Shown: positions 32,572 to 43,779, counted from the first letter of the stretch. The stretch: DNA of 64,000 nt from JAHEKO01 sp965212505 (GCA_965212505.1 OZ243123.1:4898001-4962000); one strand, 5' to 3'. A program made the numbers and translations. The notes: generated by a model not told the origin, from the letters alone.

Positions 32572-33918
32572 CTAGGTGTAGCGGGCGCCGTAGTACTCTG
32601 GCGCGTAGAACTCGGGCAGGAGCGTGTCGGCCCGCAGGAGCCCCTTGCGGGAGAGCTCGATGCGGTTGTCGCCCGCCGTGAGCATGCCGCGCTCGGTGAG
32701 CTTGGCGAGCGGCTCGCTAAAGTGCTCGAGCACGTCGACGCCGAACTTGTCGCGGAAGTACTCGGTACCGACCGAACCGAGCTTGAGCTGAAGGATGAAC
32801 TCGCGCGTCAGCCGCTCGTCGTCGGTGGTCAGTCGGGCGCGGGAGATTGGGAGTTCGGCGTCACCGCCACCGTGTCCGAGTCGCGCCAGGTACTCGCCCC
32901 AGCCGTCGAGGTTCTGGAAGTGAACGCCCGAAAGGTGAGAGAACGACGCGACTCCCATGCCGACGAGATCAGCCCCGCGCCAGAGCGAGTTGCGGTAGAC
33001 GAACCGACACGTCTCCTTGTTCTTCACCATCGTGTAGGCCGACGAGACGTCATAGCCGGCCTTCGAGAACTCTTCGATGGCGTAGTCGTGCCAGCGCCGC
33101 TTGGTGTCCCAGTCGGCAACCGGCAGCATCAGGTCGCCGTTGAGCAGGCTCTTCGTGAAGCGCGTGTTGAAAGGGAGCTCGAGCTGGTAGATGGTGACGC
33201 TGTCGGGCTCGACCTCGATCGCCTTTTGGACGGCGTCCTTCCACTTGTCGTCGGTCTCGCCGAGCATGCCGGCGATCAGGTCGACGTTGAGCTGATCGAA
33301 GCCGACCGAGCGCAGCCAAGGGAGGACGCGGTAGATCTCCGTCGAGACGTGTGCCCGCCCGTTCTCGCGCAGGATGTCGTCGTCGAAGTGCTCGATGCCG
33401 AGCGACAGGCGGGTGACGCCAATCTCTTTGTAGGCCTCGAGCTTGGCCTCCGAGAGCGTTCCCGGTTCACACTCGAAGGTCACCTCTTCGACGTCGTCCC
33501 AGGGGAAGACGTCCTTGACCCGAGCGACGAGTTCACGCAGCTGCTTCGGGTTGATGTACGACGGTGTGCCGCCCCCGAAGTAGACAAATCGTGGCTTGCG
33601 CCCGGCGACCGCCGGCTGCTGGGCATAGAGCTCGACCTCCCGGGCCATCGCCTCCATGTAGCTGCCGATCTCGTCGTACTTCTTGTCCGTGTAGACCCGG
33701 AAGTAGCAGAACTTGCAACGCTTCCGACAGAAGGGGATGTGCAGGTAGAGGCCGAGTGGTGTGTCGGGTCGCGCCGGAGAGCCGAGCGCTTCCAGCGCGT
33801 GCGGAACCTGGTCGGCGCTCCACGACGAGAAGGGGGGATAGTTCGAGACGAAGACGCTGCCGACCTCGCTCTCGGTGCCCTTCTTGCCGGCGGTTGCGGG
33901 CTCGGGGAGCGTGGTCAC
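32572..33918 (-). CDS. HemN/HemW-family radical SAM protein, function unassigned
   Basis: A 448-residue protein with GTG start at 33916-33918, overlapping the stop of the preceding propeller gene (GTGA). A 55-residue N-terminal extension (YPPFSSWSADQVPHALEAL) precedes the radical SAM core. The cluster motif is C64-x3-C68-x2-C71 (HIPFCRKRCKFCYFRVY), as in coproporphyrinogen III dehydrogenase HemN and HemW, followed by YFGGGTPSYINPKQL, RLSLGIEHFDDDILRENGR and DLIAGMLGET. The C-terminal HemN-type domain continues to residue 440. It is the last gene of a seven-gene operon. True HemN or HemW function is unlikely with these neighbours; it may modify an exported propeller, or a cofactor. Confidence 0.78.
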   Translation of the reverse strand: MTTLPEPATAGKKGTESEVGSVFVSNYPPFSSWSADQVPHALEALGSPARPDTPLGLYLHIPFCRKRCKFCYFRVYTDKKYDEIGSYMEAMAREVELYAQQPAVAGRKPRFVYFGGGTPSYINPKQLRELVARVKDVFPWDDVEEVTFECEPGTLSEAKLEAYKEIGVTRLSLGIEHFDDDILRENGRAHVSTEIYRVLPWLRSVGFDQLNVDLIAGMLGETDDKWKDAVQKAIEVEPDSVTIYQLELPFNTRFTKSLLNGDLMLPVADWDTKRRWHDYAIEEFSKAGYDVSSAYTMVKNKETCRFVYRNSLWRGADLVGMGVASFSHLSGVHFQNLDGWGEYLARLGHGGGDAELPISRARLTTDDERLTREFILQLKLGSVGTEYFRDKFGVDVLEHFSEPLAKLTERGMLTAGDNRIELSRKGLLRADTLLPEFYAPEYYGARYT

Positions 33919-35045
33919 GATGCGTCTTCCTTTTCTTTGAAGGCGTAGAGGAGCCCGTCGAGGGTTCCGATGACCAGGTAGCCGTCGGCGATGGCCACCG
34001 AGGCGGTGATCGCCGAGCCGGTATCGAACGTCCACTCGACCTCGCCGCTCTCCAGGTCCAGCCCCAGAACGTTGCCGTCCTTTGACGAGATGTAGACGCG
34101 GTCGCCGGCAATCACCGGCGAAGCGTCGATTCGAGCGCGCGTCGAATGGGTCCAGCGCGCCTCTCCGGAAGAGGCGTCGATCGCATGGACGAGTTTGTCG
34201 CGGCCGCCGATCACGACGTGCGACTCGGTCACCGCGGGTGACGAGTAGAACGGGAACTCGCGATCGGAGTGCTGATAGCGCCAGGCGACCTCGCCCTTCT
34301 CGGTGTCGATACCGAGGACGGTGTTCTCGAAGGTGCCGACGAACGCCAGCTTGCCGCGCACCGCGGCGCTACCGGCGACGTAGCCGTCCAGTTGGACTTC
34401 CGCGACGACCTCTCCGTCGGAGAGACGGACCTTCCGAAAGAGACCGTCGCAGCCGGCAAAGTAGGTGAAGCCTCCACCGATTGCAGGGGTTGCGTGCACG
34501 TAGTTGTCGGTTTCGATCTTCCAGGCGAGTTTGCCGTCGAGATCGAGGGCGTACAGGAAGTTGTCGTACGACCCGAAGATCACCTTGTCTTCGACGAAAT
34601 TGGCCGAGGAGATGATCCCGGCGTCGGTCTCGAAGGTCCAACGCGCCTCACCGCTCTCGGCGTCGACCGCGTGGAAGCGGCCCAACTCGTCGCCGAAGTA
34701 GACCACTCCGCCGCGCACTGAGGGCGACGACTTGATCTCGTCCTCGACATCGTAGGTCCACAGCACTTCGCCGTCGAAGAGACGGAGCGCGCGCAGCTTG
34801 CCGTCGAGCGACGCAATGTAGACGCGGTCGCCGACAATCGCGGCCGTCGACTCGATCGAGTCCTCGGCTTCGAACGTCCAGACGGGCGCGAGGTCGCCGG
34901 CGAGCGGCCCGGAAACGCCGGTGAGACCGGCGTCGCCGCGGAAGGTCGCCCAGTCCGCGAAGGCGGTTCCGGTAGAAAGGAACGGGAGGGCGATCGCCAA
35001 CGCGGCGGTCGCCAGGGGTTTGGAGAAATCAGTACGCGGCTTCAT
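33915..35045 (-). CDS. Exported PQQ-like beta-propeller protein (third of operon)
   Basis: A 376-residue protein with a signal peptide ending near STGTAFADW. It consists of about seven similar blades with G-x-x-x-W docking motifs: LFDGEVLWTYD, AESGEARWTFET, LDGKLAWKIET, TEKGEVAWRYQ, ASSGEARWTHST and LESGEVEWTFD, each followed by a VYIAS/VYFGD-type strand. The evenness of the repeats suggests a BamB-like or PQQ-like scaffold. Its start overlaps the alcohol dehydrogenase stop by 17 bases, so it is translationally linked. No catalytic residues are evident. Confidence 0.82.
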   Translation of the reverse strand: MKPRTDFSKPLATAALAIALPFLSTGTAFADWATFRGDAGLTGVSGPLAGDLAPVWTFEAEDSIESTAAIVGDRVYIASLDGKLRALRLFDGEVLWTYDVEDEIKSSPSVRGGVVYFGDELGRFHAVDAESGEARWTFETDAGIISSANFVEDKVIFGSYDNFLYALDLDGKLAWKIETDNYVHATPAIGGGFTYFAGCDGLFRKVRLSDGEVVAEVQLDGYVAGSAAVRGKLAFVGTFENTVLGIDTEKGEVAWRYQHSDREFPFYSSPAVTESHVVIGGRDKLVHAIDASSGEARWTHSTRARIDASPVIAGDRVYISSKDGNVLGLDLESGEVEWTFDTGSAITASVAIADGYLVIGTLDGLLYAFKEKEDAS

Positions 35046-36198
35046 ACAGTTGCAGGAAGTCGTGCTCGGTCAGGGGTCTGGGGTTGTGCCCCCCGGTCCA
35101 TTCATCGGTGGCGAGTCTTGCCAATTCGGGTAACGAAGTTTTGGGTATGTCGCATTCCCGGATCGTCGCGGGCAGGCCCGCGATCGAGCGGAGCGTCTCG
35201 GTGCGGGCAGCGAGCTCGACGGCTCCACCCGGTGTCAGTGTCCGGTACTCCGCGTCGACCGCTTCGCCGTTGAAGCGGATGACGTGCGGAAGCATGAGGC
35301 CGACGGCGACGCCGTGGATGATGCCGAAACGAGCGGTCAACGGGTTTGCCGAAGCGTGGGCCGCCCCCAGCATCGAGGCCTCGATCGCAGCGCCCGCAAG
35401 GTGCGCGCCGACCAGCATGCGTCCGCGTGTCCGCACGGTCTTTTCCCGGTCGCCGTCCGTCGCGAGGCCGGCTTCGAAACTGTCGTTGAGCAGTCGCCAG
35501 GCCTCTGCGGCGAGCGCGCTCGAGTGCTCGCTCCGAGTTCGGGTGACAAAGCTCTCGAGGGCGTGGGAGACGGCATCGATTCCGGCCGCCGCAAACGCCC
35601 CGAGGGGGGCGGAGAGGGTCAACTCGGGGTCCAGGATCACCGTGCGGAAGGCCGCGCCTGGTGCGCCGCAGGCCATCTTGCGGCCGCTCTCGAGCTGTGT
35701 GATGAGGGTGTACGACTGAGCCTCGCTGCCGGTGCCTGCGGTCGTTGGCAGCCCGATCGACGGCAGCATCGGCGTGCGTGCTTTGTCGTAGCCCCAGTAA
35801 TCCTCCATCCGGCCACCATTGGTCAGCAGGAAGTTGACCGCTTTGGAGCAGTCCATCGCGCTACCGCCGCCCATGCCGACGATTAGGTCGACGCCGGCAT
35901 CGCGAGCGACCTCGGTGGCGCGCTGCGCGAGCTCGGTGGTCGGATTGGGGAAGACGTCGTCGAAGAGCGTCACCTCGAGGTCGGCGGCGCGCAGAGAGGC
36001 CTCCGCGCGGTCGATGTGGCCGTCCTGGCGCAGGCCGCCGTCGGCGACTAGCAGCACGTGCTGTGCGTCGAGTGCTCGCGCCTCACGGCCGAGCTCGGCC
36101 AGCCGGCCCGCTCCGAAGGTGAGCGCGATGCCCCCGAGTTCGGTCTGCCAGCTGTCGCTCGTCGGAACGGCGGTGTCGAGTTCGGGAGTGGAGGTCAT
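35029..36198 (-). CDS. Iron-dependent alcohol dehydrogenase
   Basis: A 389-residue cytoplasmic enzyme. NAD(P) and metal sites of the type III family are present: GMGGGSAMDCSKAVN (residues 108-122), the PTTAGTGSE turn, and metal ligands Asp208 and His212 (GIDAVSHALE), His281 (AAHASANPL) and His295 (IIHGVAVGLMLPH). It should interconvert an alcohol and an aldehyde with NAD(P)H. Sixty bases separate it from the upstream ALDH-like gene, and the downstream propeller gene overlaps its end by 17 bases. In this operon it would act in the reductive direction, aldehyde to alcohol. Confidence 0.9.
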   Translation of the reverse strand: MTSTPELDTAVPTSDSWQTELGGIALTFGAGRLAELGREARALDAQHVLLVADGGLRQDGHIDRAEASLRAADLEVTLFDDVFPNPTTELAQRATEVARDAGVDLIVGMGGGSAMDCSKAVNFLLTNGGRMEDYWGYDKARTPMLPSIGLPTTAGTGSEAQSYTLITQLESGRKMACGAPGAAFRTVILDPELTLSAPLGAFAAAGIDAVSHALESFVTRTRSEHSSALAAEAWRLLNDSFEAGLATDGDREKTVRTRGRMLVGAHLAGAAIEASMLGAAHASANPLTARFGIIHGVAVGLMLPHVIRFNGEAVDAEYRTLTPGGAVELAARTETLRSIAGLPATIRECDIPKTSLPELARLATDEWTGGHNPRPLTEHDFLQLYEAAY

Positions 36199-36258
36199 CG
36201 GTTCGTACCCGACCCTTGTACGGCAGATCGCCGATCGGAGTTCGAGCTGAGGGTGCCC

Positions 36259-37685
36259 TCAGGCTGCGATTTCGGGCCCCGCGATCGCGCGCTGACGATA
36301 GAGGTGCTCGAACAGATTGCCTTCGTGCGGCTGGTCCCACGAGACGTGGCTGGTCGGCATGGAGCCGAGATTCAACCGCTCGACGTTGGTGGCGCTGAGG
36401 ATCTCTTGCTTGAGCTCGGGATCGTCGGTCACTGCGCTCACGACCAGACTCGACCCCATCTGCTCCAGAATTTCGTCTCTGCCGACCTCGACGACCGAAA
36501 CGAACGGGAACAGGAACTCGGCGTGAGCGAGCTCATGATCGGGGCTGTCGCAGTGGATTACGGTTGGGAGCACGAAGGCGCAACCGCCGGCCTCGGCGAC
36601 ACGTCCTTCTGGGCGGTAGCGATGGGTGACGTCCTCGGCGCCGTCGCCCAGGCGCGCGTCGATGTAGTCCGAGAGCTTCTGCGCCGCTTCGAGGCTCGGC
36701 ATCGCGGCGAGCCGGGCGTCGGGGTGATCGAGAGGTAGGGCTTCGATCTGGGCCAGGCTTTCGGCGAGCGCATCGGCGATCGCCCGACTGTTCGAGGTCG
36801 TCCAGACGCCTGAGGCGTTGACGCAAGAGCGGCCGCCGTTGTCAGCGACCGAGGCCGCCATGATGCCGACGTGCTCGTTCCAGCGTTCGGCCTCACCGCC
36901 GGTGACCAGCACCTTGCTCCAGCCGGGACCGTGAATCTGCACGCCTTCCTTGGCGCGCCACTTGGCGACCGTTCCGGCGTCGCCGTAGAGCAGCGATCGA
37001 TCGGCGCGCTGGAGGATCTCTCCGGCGCCCGCGTAGTCGGTCGGGTAGAAGCCGAACGCCTCCTTCGGACAGCCGGCGGCGATGAACGCCTGTGCGACGC
37101 GGTAGGGCGTCCACGGCTCTTGGCGGCCCGGCTTGAGGGCGAGCGTCACTTTGAGCGGGATCGCCGGCAGCCAGAGCGCGTGCACGCCAGGCGAGTTGCT
37201 GGGCAAGATGGCGCCGAGCACGTCGGTCTCACGCCGGTAGGAGACCTGCCGCCCATGTTGCGAGCCCCAACCGCGGTCGAGGATGTCGAGATCGAGCCCG
37301 CGAGTCAGCCCTCCCAGAACGGTCCCCATCTCGTCGAGCACGTAGTGCGACTTGGTCATGTTCTTGCGCGCGAGCGCCTCGGGCAGTCCGGTGGTCGCCG
37401 AGAGTCCGCGCACGTAGTCGTCCGGAGTCTGGATGTCGTCGCCGATCGGCAGCTCGCCGTTCAGGAAGAACTCGGCGGCCCGCTTGCAGATCTCGAGCAG
37501 CTCGGCGACCGAGAACTCTTCCAGTTTGCGACGCGCCTCCGCGACGCGCCCGAGGTCGCGCACGATCAATCCGGGGTTCGCTTGGCTCACGTCGACGACC
37601 GGCTCACCTGTCCGGATGTCCTTCAACGTGTTGACGTTGAGGCTCCGGTAGGGCTCGCCGCGGCGCAGAACCGGGATGTGCAGCA

Positions 37686-37686
<1 letters not shown>
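36259..37686 (-). CDS. Divergent aldehyde-dehydrogenase-fold reductase (LuxC-like)
   Basis: A 475-residue protein from ATG 37684-37686, which overlaps the ligase stop by one base (TGATG). The ALDH superfamily fold is indicated by GAILPSNSPGVHALWLPAIP, TLALKPGRQEPWTPYRVAQA and GGRSCVNASGVW, where Cys288 occupies the thioester position. The usual ELGGK general-base motif is replaced by HGPGWSKVLV, as in acylating or fatty-acid-reductase members where water is not the acceptor. Best reading: an acyl-enzyme reductase producing an aldehyde from an activated acid supplied by the adjacent AMP-forming ligase, similar to LuxC with LuxE. The substrate is unknown. Confidence 0.72.
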
Positions 37687-38765
<1,079 letters not shown>

Positions 38766-38796
38766 CGAATCGGCTCCCAAAGAATCGGAGTGGCGC

Positions 38797-40293
38797 CTAC
38801 GGAGAGCTTTCCTGGGCGCCCTCGGCGAGTGCGAAGAGGGTGTTGCGGCTCATGACGTAGAGCACGCCGTTGCGTGCGACGGGCGTGGTGTAGACGGAAC
38901 TGCCGACGTTCATCTCGGCGATCAGCTCAGCCTGGCCGTCCTTGCCCTTGCCGGCCTTCAGTACGGTGATGTCACCGTCCTCGTCGCCGATGTAGACCTT
39001 GCCGTCGGCGACATACGCCGAGCCCCAGACCGCTGCGAAGAGGTCGTAGGTCCAGTAGTGGTCACCGGTCTCCGCGTCGAACGCGTAGAGGAAGCCGGAG
39101 AGGTCGGCGATGTAGACGATGCCGTCGGCGATCGCGGCGGTCGAAATTGTGCGATGGAACGCGTCCGAATCGCCGAAGTCGCCTTCGCTGATGTGGAAGT
39201 GGGCGCCCGTCTCCGTGATGTCACCGCGCTTCGTCGCGTCGATCGCGTAGAAGTGGCCGATGCCCTCGCCGTGCTCGGGATCCTGCCCGACAGCGATGTA
39301 GACCCGGTCGTTGTGGATCACCGGCGTCGAGACGATGTTGTTCCGGCTTCCCATGCCGCCGAGAGACCACTCGGAGTCCTTGGGGTTGCAGTCGAAGCGC
39401 CAGAGCTCCTTGCCGGTCTTCGGCTCGAAGGAGTACATCCAGCCGTCGCCCCCCGGGAAGACCACCTGCGCCACGCCATCGATGACGCCGTACGCCGGGT
39501 TGGACCAGGAGCCGTGGAGAATCTTCGTGCCTGGAGCGGCGTTCTCCCAGACCAGCTCGCCGGTGTTCTTGTTCACCGCGATAAAGCTCGGGGCGAGCGG
39601 GGCGGGGATGGTGATGTGCCCCTCGTCGACGCCGTTGCCGGTGACCGTGAAGATCAGGTCGTCCGCGATCACCGGGCTACCGACCGCCAGATTGTGAGGG
39701 AAGACGTCGAGCTCGTCGATCATGTCGAGCTTCCAGAGGATGTCCTCGTGCGCCTTGGTCGTGCGCTGCTCGGAGGTGATCGGTCCGTCGTTCTCGCCGT
39801 CCATGAAGCCCTCGGTGTCGGAGGCGATCAGCTCGGCCTGGTTCGACACGTAGTAGAGGCGGTCGCCCTCGACGTACGGCGCCGAGCAGACGCCCTGCAA
39901 GGGCCAGTCGTGCACGCGGCCGGTGGGCAGCTTGTCGTGAACGGCCTGCCAGAGGAACTCGCCGGTCTCCTCGTCGAAGACCATGACGTTGCCCTTGTCG
40001 CCGGTGATCTCCGGATCGCGGGCCGCTTCGTTGTTGGTGCCGGCGTAGACCTTGCCGCCGGCGATCACCGGGCCGCCGTAGCTCTGCGAACCGAGCTTCT
40101 GGCGCCACTTGACGTTTTTGCCGCTGGACAGGTCCCACTCCGAAGGCAGGCCGGTCTCGTCCGAGACCATGTTGCGCGACGGGGTGCCACCGTACATGCC
40201 GACGTCGTCGGGGATCTTTTCCGCGAAGCCCGCCGGAGCGAGCGTGGCGATCAAGGCAAAGAGCAGAAGGGTCGGAAGAATTCGAGGTCTCAT
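38797..40293 (-). CDS. Exported PQQ-like beta-propeller protein (second of operon)
   Basis: A 498-residue protein with a signal peptide ending near LAPAGFAEK. The first strand is GGTPSRNMVSDETGLPSEW, a common opening for exported propellers of this group. Blades include DEETGEFLWQAV, NKNTGELVWENA, EPKTGKELWRFDC and DAETGDHYWTYD. A long inserted region (TEGFMDGENDGPITSEQRTTKAHEDILWKLD) interrupts the second blade. It starts 2 bases after the stop of the first propeller gene and ends 31 bases before the preferred ligase start. Envelope location is inferred; no heme motif or enzymatic motif is present. Confidence 0.82.
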   Translation of the reverse strand: MRPRILPTLLLFALIATLAPAGFAEKIPDDVGMYGGTPSRNMVSDETGLPSEWDLSSGKNVKWRQKLGSQSYGGPVIAGGKVYAGTNNEAARDPEITGDKGNVMVFDEETGEFLWQAVHDKLPTGRVHDWPLQGVCSAPYVEGDRLYYVSNQAELIASDTEGFMDGENDGPITSEQRTTKAHEDILWKLDMIDELDVFPHNLAVGSPVIADDLIFTVTGNGVDEGHITIPAPLAPSFIAVNKNTGELVWENAAPGTKILHGSWSNPAYGVIDGVAQVVFPGGDGWMYSFEPKTGKELWRFDCNPKDSEWSLGGMGSRNNIVSTPVIHNDRVYIAVGQDPEHGEGIGHFYAIDATKRGDITETGAHFHISEGDFGDSDAFHRTISTAAIADGIVYIADLSGFLYAFDAETGDHYWTYDLFAAVWGSAYVADGKVYIGDEDGDITVLKAGKGKDGQAELIAEMNVGSSVYTTPVARNGVLYVMSRNTLFALAEGAQESSP

Positions 40294-40295
40294 GG

Positions 40296-42482
40296 TCAGT
40301 GACTCGCTATCGAAATGTTGTCGTAGTAGATGAGGGCCGGAGAGAAGCCGGAGAGTCCGGGGGCTCCGTGTGTGATCGGCAGGGGATCTTCGACGGTGAT
40401 CGTCCAGGCGTCGGGCTCATCTTCGCCCTTGGGCCAGACCTTGCCGCGCACGATTCCCTTGCCGTCTTCTTGATGAACGCTCAACTTCATGCGGTACCAC
40501 TTGCCAAACTCCCAGGGGAAGTCGATCTGCTGCATCATGCGCAGCTCCGACTGCCAGGAGCGGACCTGGATCGCCTGGTAGGCACCGAGCAGCTCCATCG
40601 TGTAGCCGCTGTTGATCAGGCCGACGTCGCCGACGCGGCGACCGTCCTTAGTACCCATGACATCGCCCTCGATGGTGTAGCCCGAGTGCTTCGGGTGACC
40701 GAGGAAGGTGATGTGCCGATGGATCTTGACCGGCGACGGCCCCTTGGACATCACCTTGTTGCCATCGAGGTCCGCAACCGCGAAGCGGGCGCCATAGGCC
40801 ATCTGATAGCCGGGGCGCGAGCCGACGTCGATCGACTCGAAGTCCTCCGCGATCGGTAGGTCCTGCAGAACTCGCACGCGCGCCGCGCCGCTCAGCTCGC
40901 CTGCGGTGGCGACGACCTGGCCCGTGAAGGACGCGTTAGGCGGTGCCGTGTAGGAGCCGCCGTCGGCCGCTCCTTGGAGGCCCTGTGCCGACCAGGTCAC
41001 CGCCGGAGCGTCGACCTCGCGACCCTTGGCGTCGTAGGCGTGAACGCGGAACTGCTGCGTCTCGCCGGCGCCGAGGATGAGATCACCTGGGACAATCTGC
41101 AGGTGGGCGGCGGCGCCGGCCTCCCCCTCGTCGGGGAGCTCCGGACGTGCGCTGGCGCTCACCTCGAACGCCCGCTCCTTGTCGCCGAGAGCGTAGATGC
41201 CCTCTTCGGTGGTGAAGTAGATGCGGCCGTAGGCGATCGCCGGGGAAGAGTAGATCTCGGCGTAGCGCCCCTCGGGCATGTCGATCTCGACCTCACTCAG
41301 CACCCTGCCCTCGGTCTCGCCGATCTCTGCGATGACGACGTGGCCGTTGACTTCGGTCATGTAGACCTTGCCGTCGGCGACCGTCGGAGACGACTTGCCG
41401 ACCCGGCCGAAGTTGAGCTCCCACCGGTGTTCGCCGGATTCAGCGTCGATTGCGTGCAGATTTGCCGAATTGTCGACGATGTAGAGCGTGCCGTCGTCGA
41501 GCGCCGCCGACGGGAAGCCGGAGCCGATCGGCAGGCGCCACTCTTCCATCGTGGTCGTCACATCGCCGCTGCCCGTACCGTCGATCGCGACCACACGGCC
41601 CATGTTGCCTTCGTCGATGTTCTCTTCACTGTGCGAGGCGTAGATGCGGTCGCCGTCGACGGTGACCGAGGTGTTGATGCCGCGCTTCGAGAGCTGGAAG
41701 CCCCAGACCGGCTTGCCGGTCCGCGCCTGGACGGCGTAGATGCCGCCGCCGCCGTTGCCCGCGACGATCAAACGCTCGCCGTCGACGACCATCACGTTCG
41801 GAGTCGATTGGGTGTTCTTGTCGGCCTGAGATGGGGCCGGCTGAGCGACCCAGATCTGCTCACCGGTGCGCTTGTCGAGGGCGCGGAAGCGGTGAAGCGG
41901 TCGACCCTCGGGACCCCAACTGGTGTTGGAGAAGGTGATGATCACCCGGTCTTCGTCGATGAACGCGGTCTGTGTACGGCCGCCGTAGCCCTCCATGAAT
42001 CCGTACTCTTCGATGAAGGAGCGGGACCAGACGACCTCGCCGGTCTTGCTGTCGAAGCAGTGGAACAGCCCTGCGACGCCCTGGTGGTAGATGTAGCCGG
42101 TCTCCGGATCTCCGGTGACGGAGCCCCACCCGACGCGATTCCAGGGAACCGACGTGTGGTAGACGTTGAAGCGCTGCTCCCAGAGCTTCTCTCCGGTCTC
42201 CGCGTCGAAGCAGGCGACCATCTCTTGGCGGGTGATGCCTTCGCCGTGTCGTCCGCTCGCGCAAACGCGGCCGTCGAAGACGACCGGCGTGGAGCGACCG
42301 GTGAAGTCCTGACGCCAGATCAGGTTCTCTCCGTCGAGCGACCAGCTCGAGATGAGGCCGGTTTCGGAAGATGTTCCGTTGAGGTTGGGGCCGCGCCAGT
42401 TGGGCCAGTCTTCAGCGCCAGCGGTAGTGGCCAGACCTAGGACGAGCGCGAGCCCGATCATCGAGATGACAGCTCTTCTCAC
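40296..42482 (-). CDS. Exported PQQ-like propeller with Ig-like and lectin-like C-terminus (first of operon)
   Basis: A 728-residue protein with GTG start at 42480-42482, 7 bases after AAGGAG. The signal peptide ends near TTAGAEDW. A propeller (about 25-430) carries DAETGEKLWEQR, DSKTGEVVWSRSF, DKRTGEQIWVAQP, QARTGKPVWGFQ and DAESGEHRWELN. A short Ig/BIG2-like domain follows (about 450-540, LGAGETQQFRVHAYDAKGREV), then a concanavalin-like beta-sandwich (about 545-728) ending LIYYDNISIASH. This last part resembles modules that wrap ligands or carbohydrates. It opens the operon and probably carries its promoter in the 247-base spacer before 42730. Confidence 0.8.
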   Translation of the reverse strand: MRRAVISMIGLALVLGLATTAGAEDWPNWRGPNLNGTSSETGLISSWSLDGENLIWRQDFTGRSTPVVFDGRVCASGRHGEGITRQEMVACFDAETGEKLWEQRFNVYHTSVPWNRVGWGSVTGDPETGYIYHQGVAGLFHCFDSKTGEVVWSRSFIEEYGFMEGYGGRTQTAFIDEDRVIITFSNTSWGPEGRPLHRFRALDKRTGEQIWVAQPAPSQADKNTQSTPNVMVVDGERLIVAGNGGGGIYAVQARTGKPVWGFQLSKRGINTSVTVDGDRIYASHSEENIDEGNMGRVVAIDGTGSGDVTTTMEEWRLPIGSGFPSAALDDGTLYIVDNSANLHAIDAESGEHRWELNFGRVGKSSPTVADGKVYMTEVNGHVVIAEIGETEGRVLSEVEIDMPEGRYAEIYSSPAIAYGRIYFTTEEGIYALGDKERAFEVSASARPELPDEGEAGAAAHLQIVPGDLILGAGETQQFRVHAYDAKGREVDAPAVTWSAQGLQGAADGGSYTAPPNASFTGQVVATAGELSGAARVRVLQDLPIAEDFESIDVGSRPGYQMAYGARFAVADLDGNKVMSKGPSPVKIHRHITFLGHPKHSGYTIEGDVMGTKDGRRVGDVGLINSGYTMELLGAYQAIQVRSWQSELRMMQQIDFPWEFGKWYRMKLSVHQEDGKGIVRGKVWPKGEDEPDAWTITVEDPLPITHGAPGLSGFSPALIYYDNISIASH

Positions 42483-42729
42483 GCCGATTCTCCTTCTCTA
42501 TCGCAAGTGTTGGTGGCGGGGATGGGTTCACCGCGCGCAGGAATACATATCCTATCGGATCAGACGCACTCCACCTGGAGTTGTCCCTGGACCGTTTCGA
42601 TCCGTCGACGCACGATTCAGTTCCTGGCTCGTTCGCCGGCTCGCGGGCGTCGACCTCTTCTTCGTGTGCAAACCCGGGTTCAGTTGCCTGCCGGATCTCG
42701 CGATGCGCGCTGTGCGCTAACCTCGAACG

Positions 42730-43779
42730 GTGAAGGCTCTCACCTTTCAACAGCCCTTCGAGTTGCGGTACGAGGCGGTCGACGCTCCGACGGTGGAGTC
42801 CCCGCGAGATGCCCTCGTGGAGGTCGAGATCGCCGCGGTCTGTGGGTCCGATCTGCATGTCTATCGAGGTCACGAGACCGGGCTCGACAGAGGCACAGTG
42901 ATGGGCCACGAGTTTGTCGGCTCGGTTGTCGAGGCTGGCGCAGAGGCTCAGCTCGACGTGGGAGCGCGGGTGGTGAGTCCGTTCACGACCTGCTGCGGAG
43001 GCTGCTTCTACTGCCAGACGGGGCTCACGGCCCGATGCACCTCCGGGGCGCTCTTCGGGTGGGTCGAGGACGGCGTGGGTCTCCACGGTGCTCAAGCGGA
43101 GCGGGTGCGCGTGCCGCTCGCGGACGCGACGCTGGTCGAAGTTCCCGAGGGTCTCGACTCGGAGGCGGCGCTGCTCGCTGGCGACGTCCTGGCGACCGGT
43201 TTCTACTGCGCGGAGTCGGCTGGCGTCGGCCCGGGTCTGACCGCCGTGGTTCTCGGCTGTGGGCCGGTTGGCGTCATGGCGATCGTCGGCGCACGGGAGC
43301 TGGGCGCGGAGCGGGTCTTCGCGGTCGACAGCATCGCGGAGCGGTTGGAGCTCGCCGAGGCCTTTGGTGCCACGCCGCTCGACCTTGCGCAAGCTCCTGC
43401 CGAGGCTGTGCTTGCGGCGACAGAGAACCGAGGTGCGGACGCCGTCCTCGAGGCGGTGGGGTCGCCCGGCGCGACGCGTTTGGCGGTTGATCTCGTGCGC
43501 CCGGGCGGCACCGTCGCGGCGGTCGGGGTACATACAGAGGAGCATTTCGCCTTCTCCCCAGTCGAGGCGTACGACAAGAATCTCACCTATCGCGCCGGCC
43601 GCTGCCCGGTACGACCCCGACTCGAGCGCATGTTCGAGATTCTCGAGAGCGGCCGCTACGACTTCGACCGCATCGTCTCGCACCGCATGCCGCTCTCGGA
43701 AGGCGTTCGGGCCTACGAGATCTTCGATCGGAAGCTCGAAGGCTGTACCAAGGTACTGCTCCGGCCCGATGGTCTGTGA
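42730..43779 (+). CDS. Zinc-dependent alcohol dehydrogenase (MDR family)
   Basis: A 349-residue enzyme beginning at GTG 42730 (MKALTFQQPFEL). Catalytic zinc ligands are Cys38 (CGSD) and His60/Glu61 (GHEFVG). Structural-zinc cysteines are C89, C92, C95 and C103 (CCGGCFYCQTGLTARC). The Rossmann motif VLGCGPVGVMAIVGARELG is intact. It resembles threonine/sorbitol-type dehydrogenases; the substrate is not readable from sequence. It is divergent from the seven-gene operon and shares its spacer, so coregulation is possible but not shown. Confidence 0.9.
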   Translation: MKALTFQQPFELRYEAVDAPTVESPRDALVEVEIAAVCGSDLHVYRGHETGLDRGTVMGHEFVGSVVEAGAEAQLDVGARVVSPFTTCCGGCFYCQTGLTARCTSGALFGWVEDGVGLHGAQAERVRVPLADATLVEVPEGLDSEAALLAGDVLATGFYCAESAGVGPGLTAVVLGCGPVGVMAIVGARELGAERVFAVDSIAERLELAEAFGATPLDLAQAPAEAVLAATENRGADAVLEAVGSPGATRLAVDLVRPGGTVAAVGVHTEEHFAFSPVEAYDKNLTYRAGRCPVRPRLERMFEILESGRYDFDRIVSHRMPLSEGVRAYEIFDRKLEGCTKVLLRPDGL

